Origin: Parvularcula sp963922235
GTDB lineage: Bacteria > Pseudomonadota > Alphaproteobacteria > Caulobacterales > Parvularculaceae
DNA: 18,654 nt
Direction: 5' to 3'
NCBI GenBank assembly: GCA_963922235.1
Contig: CAWUIJ010000051.1
Location: 1-18,654 of the forward strand
Position numbers and translations under genes: made by a program. The notes under the pieces were generated by a model, which was given only the letters and a program-made list of their open reading frames with translations, made no database searches and was not told where the DNA came from. Positions 6,487-13,804 of the stretch are shown one piece after another. Each line of letters begins with the position of its first letter. The first letter of the stretch is position 1.

Positions 6487-7929
6487 ATGTCGACAACCGC
6501 TCACAATCGGATGGAGACAACCACGCGGCGTAAACGCCGAGGTCTTTCGCGCGATGTGTGCTCGGACATCGTCGCGTGGTTGCATATCGTCGTGATCACT
6601 TTGGCAGCTGGCGCGGCAACACCGTTCGCGACGCTGACGACCCTTCCAGATGGTTTCATTATCGCCACCAACGCCATGGTTCTGACATCCGCAGGTTTCC
6701 TCACCAGCCTGATCTATGTCGAAGCCCTCCGGCAGGGCGGTTATTTCAGTTTCGATGAGCTTCTCAATGCCTGGCAAACCGCACGCGGATTGGTTTTCCG
6801 ATGGGGCCTAATCCTCCTCAGCTTTATCGCAGCGTGCTACTCGCTCGGTTTGACCCAGCTTTTAAGTCGTGGGTGGCTGCTCGCTTGGGGTATCATTGCT
6901 GCCTTGGGAATTTTGGCCTTGCGCTACGCTGTGGCTGCCACGCTGCAACGCCTTTCGACAGACGGCGGCCTCCTTTGCCGGCGCGTGGCAATGATCGGCA
7001 CCGAACAACGGACCTCTTTGCTTTCAGACAGTGATCGGTTTGCCAATCCCAGCATCGAGGTGGTCAGCCGGTTTGAAACGGCGTGCCTCGTGTCCGGAGA
7101 CTCGCAAGCGTTCCAAGACCTCAAAGACTTGGTGGAAGAGGGCCTTGTGGACGATATCATCGTGTGCCCCCAGGGCGACGTCGAAGAATCCAATCTCGAT
7201 GGCCTTCTCGATCAACTCCGTCAGCTCCCGATCAATGTGAGCCTGGCGCCCCATCCTCTTTGGATCTCGCGTGCAGGTCGCCTCACATCAGTGGGAGGTA
7301 CGCCAGCGCATTTGGTCCAGCGACGGCCTATCGATGGTTGGGACGTCTTCACGAAGATGCTTGAGGATCGGATTCTCGCGTTCATCGCACTGTTGCTCTT
7401 GTCACCAGTCATGCTGCTTTGCGCGCTTGCGGTCCGGCTCGAGAGCAAAGGACCCGTTTTCTTCGTCCAGCGTCGCCAAGGCATGGCGGGCGACATCTTC
7501 ACGATCGTGAAGTTTCGCTCGATGCGGGTGATGGAAGATGGCGATGATGTCCAGCAAGCCACGCGAAACGATAACCGTATCACCAAGGTCGGACGCATCC
7601 TCCGGGCCACATCGCTTGATGAACTTCCACAGCTCTTCAACGTTTTGAAGGGTGACATGTCGCTTGTTGGGCCGCGCCCCCACGCGCTCAAACACGACGC
7701 CTATTATTCCAACTTCATCAAAGACTACGCGGCCCGCCACCGGGTGAAGCCAGGAATGACGGGTTGGGCCCAGGTCAATGGCTATCGCGGCGAGACGTCA
7801 GAGCCTGGTTTGATGGAAGCGAGGCTGCGATACGACCTCGCTTATATCGAGAATTGGTCACTCTGGTTCGACTTGAGGATCATGGTGCTCACGGTGAAGG
7901 CTGTTCTCAAGCCGGAAAACGCCTACTAA
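6487..7929 (+). CDS. Polyprenyl-phosphate sugar-1-phosphate transferase (WcaJ/ExoY type)
   Basis: A 480-residue initiating enzyme of exopolysaccharide or capsule assembly that moves a sugar-1-phosphate from a UDP-sugar to undecaprenyl phosphate in the inner membrane. It has four N-terminal helices (about 30-50, 58-78, 103-123, 128-148), a Rossmann-like middle (RRVAMIGT, 165-172; DDIIVCPQG, 222-230), a re-entrant hydrophobic segment (294-315) and the C-terminal catalytic domain. The last carries VKFRSMR (341-347), TSLDELPQLFNVLKGDMSLV (375-394), GPRPHA (395-400), KPGMTGWAQVNGYRGET (421-437) and YIENWSLWFDL (453-463), all standard for the Bac_transf family. Full-length members usually transfer glucose or galactose phosphate, but which sugar is used cannot be read here. 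The ATG at 6487 has a weak ribosome binding site, and ATG 6511 is an alternative. sqdB follows 103 bp downstream. Confidence 0.93.
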   Translation: MSTTAHNRMETTTRRKRRGLSRDVCSDIVAWLHIVVITLAAGAATPFATLTTLPDGFIIATNAMVLTSAGFLTSLIYVEALRQGGYFSFDELLNAWQTARGLVFRWGLILLSFIAACYSLGLTQLLSRGWLLAWGIIAALGILALRYAVAATLQRLSTDGGLLCRRVAMIGTEQRTSLLSDSDRFANPSIEVVSRFETACLVSGDSQAFQDLKDLVEEGLVDDIIVCPQGDVEESNLDGLLDQLRQLPINVSLAPHPLWISRAGRLTSVGGTPAHLVQRRPIDGWDVFTKMLEDRILAFIALLLLSPVMLLCALAVRLESKGPVFFVQRRQGMAGDIFTIVKFRSMRVMEDGDDVQQATRNDNRITKVGRILRATSLDELPQLFNVLKGDMSLVGPRPHALKHDAYYSNFIKDYAARHRVKPGMTGWAQVNGYRGETSEPGLMEARLRYDLAYIENWSLWFDLRIMVLTVKAVLKPENAY

Positions 7930-8032
7930 TCTGATACTTATCACATAGTTGTTAGGTGCTCTCACGCTGGCGTTGCTCAAGCGGCCCCTGTTCCTTAAGA
8001 GCAGTGAAATTCTCGAAACAAAGGCACCTCCC

Positions 8033-9232
8033 ATGAAGCTGATGATCCTCGGCGGAGATGGTTTTTGCGGCTGGCCGACGGCCCTTCATCTCTCTGCACG
8101 CGGTCACGATGTGATGATCGTCGACAACCTCTCTCGCCGCATGATTGACGTAGAGTTGGAGGTTCAATCGCTGACCCCCATCGCATCTCTGTCGGATCGC
8201 CTTGCGACCTGGGAGAGGGTGTCGAACAACAAGATCGAGAGCCGAATTCTCGACGTCGCAAAAGACTATGATGCGTTCCGTGATCTGATTGTCTCTTACG
8301 AGCCGGACGCAATCGTTCATTTCGCCGAGCAGCGTGCTGCGCCTTACTCGATGAAGACGGCGAAGCATAAGCGCTACACGGTCGATAACAACTTGAACGC
8401 GACCCACAACATGCTCGCAGCGATCGTGGAGTCAGGTCTTGATGTGCATGTCGTCCACCTCGGCACCATGGGTGTCTACGGTTACGGCACGGCGGGCATG
8501 AAGATCCCTGAGGGCTACCTCAACGTCAAAGTCGATGCCGGTGAAAACGGCATCGTGGATCAGGAAATTCTCTATCCTGCTAACCCTGGCTCGATCTATC
8601 ATATGACCAAGACGCAGGATGCGCTTTTCTTCCAGTACTATGCGAAGAACGACAAACTGCGGATCACAGACCTCCACCAGGGAATTGTCTGGGGTACACA
8701 GACCGAAGAAACCAAGAAAGACGAAGCACTGATCAACCGCTTCGACTATGACGGTGACTATGGCACCGTTCTGAACCGCTTCCTGATGCAAGCTGCTATC
8801 GGCTATCCCCTGACTGTGCACGGTACGGGCGGTCAAACGCGCGCATTCATTCACATCCAGGATACATGCCGGTGTGTTGAGCTTGCGATCATGAACCCGC
8901 CTAAGGCCGGCGATCGCGTCCACATCATGAACCAGATGGTTGAAACACACCGGGTTCGCGATCTTGCCAAAATGATCGCTGATATGACGGGTGCCGAAAT
9001 CGATCAGGTGGAGAACCCACGCAACGAGGCCGACGAGAACGATCTCCACGTGGAGAACAAGAACTTTATCGACCTCGGCCTCGATCCCATCACGCTCGAC
9101 AAGGGCCTCTTTTCCGAGGTGACGGAGATCGCAGAAAAATATCGCGATCGCTGCGATACCCGCCGTATTCCTTGTGCATCGCTTTGGAGTTCAGTCGACG
9201 GCAACCCAACCGATCCCAACAAGGGTCGGTAA
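8033..9232 (+). CDS. sqdB: UDP-sulfoquinovose synthase
   Basis: SqdB/SQD1 converts UDP-glucose plus sulfite to UDP-sulfoquinovose, the head-group donor of the sulfolipid SQDG. The match to the plant and bacterial family is strong throughout: GGDGFCGWPTALHLS (7-21, NAD site), VDNLSRR (30-36), SLTPIAS (46-52), VHFAEQRAAPYSM (95-107), HLGTMGVYG (142-150, Thr145), SIYHMTK (Tyr189 and Lys193 of the YxxxK pair), TDLHQGIVWGTQTEET (212-227), ALNRF-like VLNRFLMQAAIGYPLTV (246-262) and GTGGQTRAFIHIQDT (264-278). I start it at ATG 8033, preceded by AAGG with 8-base spacing. An upstream in-frame TTG at 7949 would add 28 residues before the NAD motif and has no support. It has 399 residues, the usual size. 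sqdA, sqdC and sqdD are not beside it. A terminator follows. Confidence 0.96.
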   Translation: MKLMILGGDGFCGWPTALHLSARGHDVMIVDNLSRRMIDVELEVQSLTPIASLSDRLATWERVSNNKIESRILDVAKDYDAFRDLIVSYEPDAIVHFAEQRAAPYSMKTAKHKRYTVDNNLNATHNMLAAIVESGLDVHVVHLGTMGVYGYGTAGMKIPEGYLNVKVDAGENGIVDQEILYPANPGSIYHMTKTQDALFFQYYAKNDKLRITDLHQGIVWGTQTEETKKDEALINRFDYDGDYGTVLNRFLMQAAIGYPLTVHGTGGQTRAFIHIQDTCRCVELAIMNPPKAGDRVHIMNQMVETHRVRDLAKMIADMTGAEIDQVENPRNEADENDLHVENKNFIDLGLDPITLDKGLFSEVTEIAEKYRDRCDTRRIPCASLWSSVDGNPTDPNKGR

Positions 9233-9257
9233 AAGGTCCCTTCATCGCTCAACGCAT

Positions 9258-9290
9258 AAGCCGCGGTCTTCACACCGCGGCTTTTTTATT
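9258..9290 (+). terminator. Intrinsic terminator after sqdB
   Basis: A perfect 10-bp stem, AAGCCGCGGT (9258-9267) with ACCGCGGCTT (9274-9283), closes a 6-base loop and runs into a T tract (9282-9287) followed by ATT. It lies 25 bp after the sqdB stop. The opposite operon's last stop codon (9288-9286) falls in the T tract, so the same hairpin forms at the 3' end of the minus-strand transcript, but there it lacks a U run. Confidence 0.92.
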
Positions 9291-10602
9291 GAGCAGAGGC
9301 CGTCTGGCCGGCCTTCTTAAACATGCGGTATCGGTACACCATGATGCCGAAGACACCGAGCTGCATCAAAGCGATCACCAAAAAGACTTCTGCAGGATCA
9401 GCCCCAAGCTGCCGAACCACCGAGGCGAGAATGGCGCCGATCGTGGCCAGGAATCCGTTGGTCATATTCGCAAGACCCATAACGCGTGCACTGATCTCTT
9501 TCGGAGCGTTCGCCTGATAACTCGTCAACATAGGGATGGAGAACACACCATTGGCGGTCGACGCCAGCACAAAGAGGAAGATCAGAGGGCGGCTTTTGTC
9601 GCCAAAAAACTCAAAAGGTTCTTCAAACGGCACCCGCGTATAGAAATAGATCACGACGAGGATCAGCGTTCCGACCAAAACGGCGCCGGCGCTCATCATT
9701 TTGGGGTCCTTCAGCTTGCTGGAGAAAACACCAGCAAGGATCGATCCAAACCCAGCGCCCAGTGCAAAGACTGCATTCAGGAGAGAATAGTCTTGGCCCG
9801 TCCCACCGAGCTGATCCCGCATAAAAATAGGCATGTGCGCGAGAACCATGGCGCCGATCATCCAGAAAAAGCCGTTGGCCAGAATGGGCCAGAGAACGCC
9901 AGGCACCTTCGCGGCTTCCTTGACATAGCGATAAGCGATCTTGGGGATGTTCCAATCGACAGGCTCTTTACCAGGTGGGGGCGCCTCGGGGAGGAAGGTG
10001 GAGAGCAAAGCACCAATCCCCGCCGCACCGATCAGCATGGCCGACACGATGAAGCGGCCATTCTCGACGCCGACAAAGTATCCGCCAAGGCCAAGGCCCG
10101 TCACAATCGCAATGAAGGTACCGGCCTGCACAGCACCATTGGCGCGCGCGAGCACCTTTTCGGGGAAGTATTGCGGCATCAAGGCAAACCGAACGGGCTG
10201 GAAAAAGGCCGTCTGGGCACCCATCAACGCGAGCGTCAGAACCAACGGTAAAGCTTGGCCCATAAAAAACCAAAGCGCCGCAAGTGACATCAAAATCAGC
10301 TCAACGAATTTCAGCCTACGGGCCATAATGTGCCGCGGGAGACGGTCAGCCAATTGGCCGGACACCATGGCGAACAGGAAGATCGGTATGGTGAAGCCCA
10401 TCGAAACGATGGCAGGCGCCTCTTCAGCAAGATCGCCGTAGAAATAGAAAGGTGTGTCTTTGCTGGCTGCACCAGCGGCAGCGAAGATTGCGACAATGGT
10501 CGCGTTGCGAAGGCAGTTGTCTGCGAAAGCACCGAGCGTCTGCGCACCAAAAAGGTTCCAGAACCGCGGCAGGCGGATGAGCGAGGGGGCTTCAGAACTC
10601 AG
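9286..10602 (-). CDS. MFS transporter (LplT/Aas N-terminal-like), CTG start
   Basis: A major facilitator family membrane protein. Starting at ATG 10401 would remove the first helix. In the same frame upstream the sequence continues with LPRFWNLFGAQTLGAFADN and CLRNATIVAIF, the usual first helix of MFS proteins related to the lysophospholipid transporter LplT. The frame is open to a stop at 10770, and no ATG, GTG or TTG occurs in it above 10401. A CTG at 10602 lies 7 bases after AAGGAG (10615-10610) and overlaps the ccmE stop as CTGA, so I choose it (438 residues). SGQLADRLPRHIMARRLK (after the second helix) is the family's loop motif. Twelve helices are likely. It has no fused acyltransferase. 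The substrate is unknown, and lysophospholipid flipping is only one option. It is the last gene of the rpmE-ccm operon. Confidence 0.88.
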   Translation of the reverse strand: MSSEAPSLIRLPRFWNLFGAQTLGAFADNCLRNATIVAIFAAAGAASKDTPFYFYGDLAEEAPAIVSMGFTIPIFLFAMVSGQLADRLPRHIMARRLKFVELILMSLAALWFFMGQALPLVLTLALMGAQTAFFQPVRFALMPQYFPEKVLARANGAVQAGTFIAIVTGLGLGGYFVGVENGRFIVSAMLIGAAGIGALLSTFLPEAPPPGKEPVDWNIPKIAYRYVKEAAKVPGVLWPILANGFFWMIGAMVLAHMPIFMRDQLGGTGQDYSLLNAVFALGAGFGSILAGVFSSKLKDPKMMSAGAVLVGTLILVVIYFYTRVPFEEPFEFFGDKSRPLIFLFVLASTANGVFSIPMLTSYQANAPKEISARVMGLANMTNGFLATIGAILASVVRQLGADPAEVFLVIALMQLGVFGIMVYRYRMFKKAGQTASAQ

Positions 10603-11048
10603 CGGACGTCTCCTTGCGCTTCTTCGAGCGCTTTCATCACTTCGGGAGCTTCGTAGTTTTCGTCGTGGCGCGCCAGAACATTCTCAGCGCGGAAAAGCCC
10701 ATCAGCAGCAAGATGACCTTGCGCAATCACGCCGTCATTCTCTGCAACAAGGGCAGGGAGGATCCCGTTATAGGCGACGGGAACAGAATGGACGCCGTCG
10801 GTGACGGTAAAGCGAGCGACGCCGTCTTCGCCGCTGGCCAGAGTGCCTTCGAGCACCAACCCAGCGAGGCGCACCTCCCGGCCAGCAAGCTCGTCAAAGC
10901 TTGGTAGGGTGGACGGCGCGTAGGCGTAGACTTGGGTTTGTGAAATCGCGAACAGGGCGAGGGCCACTGAGCCGGCAAAAGCGGGAACAATCAGTGTCAG
11001 GAAAAGGCCACGGCGGCGGCGGCGCTCATAAGGGCTCGGAGCGGTCAT
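10599..11048 (-). CDS. ccmE: Cytochrome c maturation heme chaperone CcmE
   Basis: CcmE is a membrane-anchored periplasmic chaperone that binds heme covalently through a histidine and hands it to the CcmF/H ligase. The 149 residues show a basic cytoplasmic tip (RRRRRG, 9-14), one anchor helix (about 15-36), and an OB-fold domain with GREVRLAGLVLEGTL (56-70), RFTVTDG (79-85) and VPVAYNGILPAL (89-100). The heme-binding HDENY follows (His128, Tyr132). The length is typical. I choose ATG 11048 because GGAGGGG lies just upstream. The start overlaps the ccmD stop as ATGA, and the stop overlaps the CTG start of the MFS gene. Both overlaps suggest translational coupling. Confidence 0.96.
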   Translation of the reverse strand: MTAPSPYERRRRRGLFLTLIVPAFAGSVALALFAISQTQVYAYAPSTLPSFDELAGREVRLAGLVLEGTLASGEDGVARFTVTDGVHSVPVAYNGILPALVAENDGVIAQGHLAADGLFRAENVLARHDENYEAPEVMKALEEAQGDVR

Positions 11049-11155
11049 CGTCCCCTCCGCTGATAACCCCAAAGTGCCCACGCCGTCAGGCCGCCCAGCG
11101 TCAGTGCTGAGATCAGCCAAGCGGCAGCAATATAGGGACCCATGTCAGGCGTCAT
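11045..11155 (-). CDS. ccmD: Heme exporter small subunit CcmD
   Basis: A 36-residue protein lying exactly between ccmC and ccmE. It reads MTPDMGPYIAAAWLIS followed by ALTLGGLTAWALWGYQ and ends RRGR. This is the CcmD pattern: a short periplasmic start with MGPYI/AAAW, one transmembrane helix and a basic cytoplasmic tail. CcmD is needed to release holo-CcmE from the CcmABC complex. Its ATG overlaps the ccmC stop (ATGA, 11155-11152) and its TGA overlaps the ccmE start (ATGA, 11048-11045). Position, size and sequence agree, so the call is firm despite its size. Confidence 0.93.
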   Translation of the reverse strand: MTPDMGPYIAAAWLISALTLGGLTAWALWGYQRRGR

Positions 11156-11904
11156 TCGGCAGGGGCCTCATCCAAGACAACACGCGAAGGCGTGGGCGCA
11201 GGCTTCTGGCGCTTGGCAGCCAGAACCGTGTGCATACGCATCAAAAAGACAAAGCCAAAGAGAGCGATATAGCCAAAGGCCATCAGAAACAGCGGAATCA
11301 GCATCGAGGCTGGCATAGCCGGCCCGCCTTCACGCACCACAGTCGCCTTTTGGTGGAGACTGTCCCACCAATCGACAGAGAACTTGATGATCGGAAGGTT
11401 CACTGCGCCGAGCATGGCCAAAATCGCAGCGCTTCGTGCCGCGGTCCACTCGTTCTCGATCACCTGCCAAATGGCGATATAGCCGATATAGAGAAAGACG
11501 AGGACCAGCATGGACGTGAGGCGAGGGTCCCAATCCCAAAAGACACCCCAAGTGACCTTGCCCCAGAGACCGCCCGTCACGATCGCAAGAAGCGTGAAAG
11601 CCAAACCAAACGGCGCGGCTTCCCGAGCTGCGATATCAGCGATCCGATGCCGCCAAACGAAGCCGACAAGGCTTGCAGCAGAGATGATCGCATAGGTCTG
11701 AAGCGCCATCCACGCGGCCGGAACGTGGACATACATGATCCGCACGCTTTCGCCCTGCCGGAAATCGGGAGGCGACGCGAAAAGACCAACAATCACTCCC
11801 GCAAGAAGCAGGCACCCTGCGGCGAGACCAAGCCAGGGGATGATCGGCCGCGTCACCCCAAGAAAATTGGCCGGGTTCGCAAGGTAAGTCACAGGGTTTG
11901 CCAC
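11152..11904 (-). CDS. ccmC: Heme handling protein CcmC
   Basis: CcmC is the inner-membrane protein that loads heme onto CcmE in system I cytochrome c maturation. The 250-residue protein has six predicted helices and the tryptophan-rich heme-handling motif WGKVTWGVFWDWDPRLTS (114-131). The two flanking histidines are His60 in YVHVPAAW and His184 in VDWWDSLHQ. Length is normal. The start is GTG at 11904, with no strong ribosome binding site; GTG at codon 5 is an alternative. It lies 24 bp after the MATE gene and overlaps ccmD by 4 bp. The ATPase and permease partners ccmA and ccmB, often upstream of ccmC, are replaced here by the MATE gene and must be elsewhere. Confidence 0.97.
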   Translation of the reverse strand: MANPVTYLANPANFLGVTRPIIPWLGLAAGCLLLAGVIVGLFASPPDFRQGESVRIMYVHVPAAWMALQTYAIISAASLVGFVWRHRIADIAAREAAPFGLAFTLLAIVTGGLWGKVTWGVFWDWDPRLTSMLVLVFLYIGYIAIWQVIENEWTAARSAAILAMLGAVNLPIIKFSVDWWDSLHQKATVVREGGPAMPASMLIPLFLMAFGYIALFGFVFLMRMHTVLAAKRQKPAPTPSRVVLDEAPAE

Positions 11905-11928
11905 AGGCTCAGCTTTCAGCGTTTCCGG

Positions 11929-13335
11929 TCACTTAGGCAAGTCTTGCACTGCCTGGGAGGGCGGCGTCACGCCGCGCGACTCCTCTGTCATGGTCCGAAA
12001 CGGACCCCAAGTGACAATGAGGATCACGCCGCGCGAAAGCATGAAGAGGAGCATCGCGCACCATAGCCCGTGATTGCCCATCAGGGGTATCAACAGCGCT
12101 GATACGACTGCAAAAACAACCACCGAGAGCGCCATTCCGTTGCGCAAAGTCTTCCCGCGCGTGGCACCAATATAGATCCCGTCGAGATGATAAGCGGCGG
12201 CCACGGCAAGAGGCATGATAACGGCCCAGCCTAAAAACCGCTCAGCCTCCGCAATCACCAGCGCGCTGTCTTCGCCATCACCCACAATGGCTGCCAGAAG
12301 GAGCGAGCCAAAAACGAGCAGGCCCAAGAACAGAAGCACGGCCTCAGCGGCGGTGATTTTGGCCGTTTCTCTCCAAGCTGCCCTGAAGAGCTGCGCTTTG
12401 TTCGCCTTGGCACCGAGCGCTTGGCCGACAAACGTCTCCGCGGCGATGGCCGGACCGTCCAGGAGCAAGGTGGCCGCGAGGACGAGGTTGAGGAGCACGT
12501 GATTCGCGGCCAGCGTGAGATCCCCAAACCCGGCACCAAGCCGAGCAAAGCTCAAAAGAACGGCATCAATGAGCAAGGTCCGAATGAAAATGTCCCGATT
12601 GAGGGACATGATCGCTCCCAATCCTGTCCGCGCTTTGGTCAGGTCCCAAAACCGGGGCACACCGCCCCGCTTATGGGTCACCCAGAGAACAGCCATGCCG
12701 CTCAAGACGAGACCCGCGCATTCGGCGAGGGCCGTTGCGGCAGCCAAACCGGCAATCCCTTGATCCATTCTGAGAACAAAAAGGACCGAGAGAACGGCAT
12801 TGATCCCTGCAATCGCGGTGGTGATCGCCATCAAGAGACCCGTCCGCCCCTGACCCGTGAGCCAACCTAGGATCGCTGTCGTGGTGAGAACCGCGGGCGC
12901 CGCAAGCAGCCGAACGTGGAGATAGGTCTCCATAGCATCGCCGGCTCCAGAAGAGGCCGCCGAGCTTTCGACCAGAAAGAGATGACCCAAGGCGATGATG
13001 GGCCCCGCAAAGATGAGCAATGATACGCCAATGACAAAGCCAATCCCCAGGCCTTGGATCAAATAAGCGCGCAGCTGGGTCTCGTCATTGCTTCCCAGCG
13101 CTTGGGCAGAAAGGCCCGAGAGGCTCATCCGGAGAAAGCCGAAGCTCCAATAAAGGATCGAGATGACGGCGCCACCAAGAGATGCGCCCGCCAACGCAAC
13201 GGCGTCAGCCCCCCGGCCCAGAACCGCAATGTCGATAAGACCCAAGACAGGCGTAATGATGGCAGCAAGGCTTGCAGGCCATGCGATCGAAAACGCCGAC
13301 TGAAGCGTTGCGGGCCTGGGTCCAGCGCCCGCCAT
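11929..13335 (-). CDS. MATE-family efflux transporter (DinF-like)
   Basis: A 468-residue membrane protein with about twelve hydrophobic helices. The N-terminus (IAWPASLAAIITPVLGLIDI, then AVLGRGADAVALAGASLGG and YWSFGFLRMSLSGLSAQALG) closely follows the DinF branch of the MATE family, with the paired halves repeated from about residue 240 (LNRDIFIRTLLIDAVLLSFA). MATE proteins export cationic drugs or toxic metabolites with Na+ or H+ entry. The substrate here is unknown. The ATG at 13335 is preceded by AAGAG with 6-base spacing. It begins 9 bp after rpmE and ends 24 bp before ccmC, so it belongs to the same transcription unit, which is an unusual company for a MATE pump. Confidence 0.93.
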   Translation of the reverse strand: MAGAGPRPATLQSAFSIAWPASLAAIITPVLGLIDIAVLGRGADAVALAGASLGGAVISILYWSFGFLRMSLSGLSAQALGSNDETQLRAYLIQGLGIGFVIGVSLLIFAGPIIALGHLFLVESSAASSGAGDAMETYLHVRLLAAPAVLTTTAILGWLTGQGRTGLLMAITTAIAGINAVLSVLFVLRMDQGIAGLAAATALAECAGLVLSGMAVLWVTHKRGGVPRFWDLTKARTGLGAIMSLNRDIFIRTLLIDAVLLSFARLGAGFGDLTLAANHVLLNLVLAATLLLDGPAIAAETFVGQALGAKANKAQLFRAAWRETAKITAAEAVLLFLGLLVFGSLLLAAIVGDGEDSALVIAEAERFLGWAVIMPLAVAAAYHLDGIYIGATRGKTLRNGMALSVVVFAVVSALLIPLMGNHGLWCAMLLFMLSRGVILIVTWGPFRTMTEESRGVTPPSQAVQDLPK

Positions 13336-13344
13336 TGGACGCTC

Positions 13345-13563
13345 TTAGAGGCCGAAATTGCCGAATTTGTTCTTGAACTTAGACACTCGGCCTTTGTCAG
13401 AAATCTTCTGAGGGCCACCCGTCCACGCTGGGTGCGAGGTAGGATCAATGTCGAGGTTCAGAACTGCGCCTTCAGAACCGTAGGTCGAACGAGTCTGGAA
13501 GGACGTACCATCGGTGAGGTTCACCGTGATGAAGTGGTATTCAGGATGGATATCTTTTTTCAT
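13345..13563 (-). CDS. rpmE: 50S ribosomal protein L31 (cysteine-free type)
   Basis: The 72-residue protein starts MKKDIHPEYHFITVNLTDG and continues QTRSTYGSEGAVLNLDIDPT and SHPAWTGGPQKISDKGRVSK, ending FKNKFGNFGL. This is the alphaproteobacterial form of L31, which lacks the zinc-binding cysteines. The frame is open further upstream, but L31 always starts at the MK-DIHP sequence, so ATG 13563 is chosen. L31 sits at the central protuberance and bridges the subunits. It is the first gene of the six-gene minus-strand operon, and the MATE gene starts 9 bp after its stop, so transport and cytochrome maturation genes may be driven by a ribosomal protein promoter. Confidence 0.97.
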   Translation of the reverse strand: MKKDIHPEYHFITVNLTDGTSFQTRSTYGSEGAVLNLDIDPTSHPAWTGGPQKISDKGRVSKFKNKFGNFGL

Positions 13564-13804
13564 CGGATGCCGCCGGCAAAAATTCGCAAGAACGGGGCGG
13601 CTAGCGGAGGAGGGCGCCGAGCGCAAGAGACCGGGACCCTTCGAGGCCACCTTTCTTATCAATTTAGCGAAGCTTTCCATTCGGCTGTGGTGCAGCCGCC
13701 CGGCCTGTGTTCTAACAAAATCACACGCGCTCAGGCTCTTGAAAGTCGGCTGGTCTGGTTCTTGAAAGGGGCGGGGTACTCTATGTGTGTTTTAGGTGGG
13801 GTTG
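13564..13804. promoter_or_regulatory. Divergent intergenic region between rpmE and the paraoxonase-like gene
   Basis: These 241 bp must hold promoters for both directions. Two features stand out. A 6-bp stem, CGGCTG (13682-13687) and CAGCCG (13693-13698), with a 5-base loop, would lie about 120 bases upstream of rpmE. A direct repeat of CTTGAAAG begins at 13738 and 13761, 23 bases apart, close to the plus-strand gene. I found no convincing -35/-10 pair in either direction. Confidence 0.4.

Noticed and set aside
6244..6777. Minus-strand open frame of 177 codons reaching into the 396-bp intergenic region
   Set aside because: About half overlaps the sugar transferase N-terminus, the translation is rich in Cys/His/Arg without hydrophobic order, and no ribosome binding site or family likeness is seen.
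7949..8032. In-frame TTG-initiated extension of sqdB
   Set aside because: The NAD-binding motif should start within a few residues of the N-terminus, and ATG 8033 has its own ribosome binding site.
9172..10251. Plus-strand open frame of 359 codons
   Set aside because: It lies antisense to the MFS transporter and overlaps the sqdB end; composition is His/Arg/Gln/Asp-rich as expected for the reverse of a membrane protein gene.
11074..12066. Plus-strand open frame of 330 codons
   Set aside because: Antisense to ccmC, ccmD and the MATE gene, highly charged with many His/Arg/Lys, no domain; a typical shadow of membrane protein codons.
13564..13680. In-frame N-terminal extension of rpmE
   Set aside because: L31 proteins begin at the MK-DIHP sequence; the extension is basic and unlike any L31 leader.
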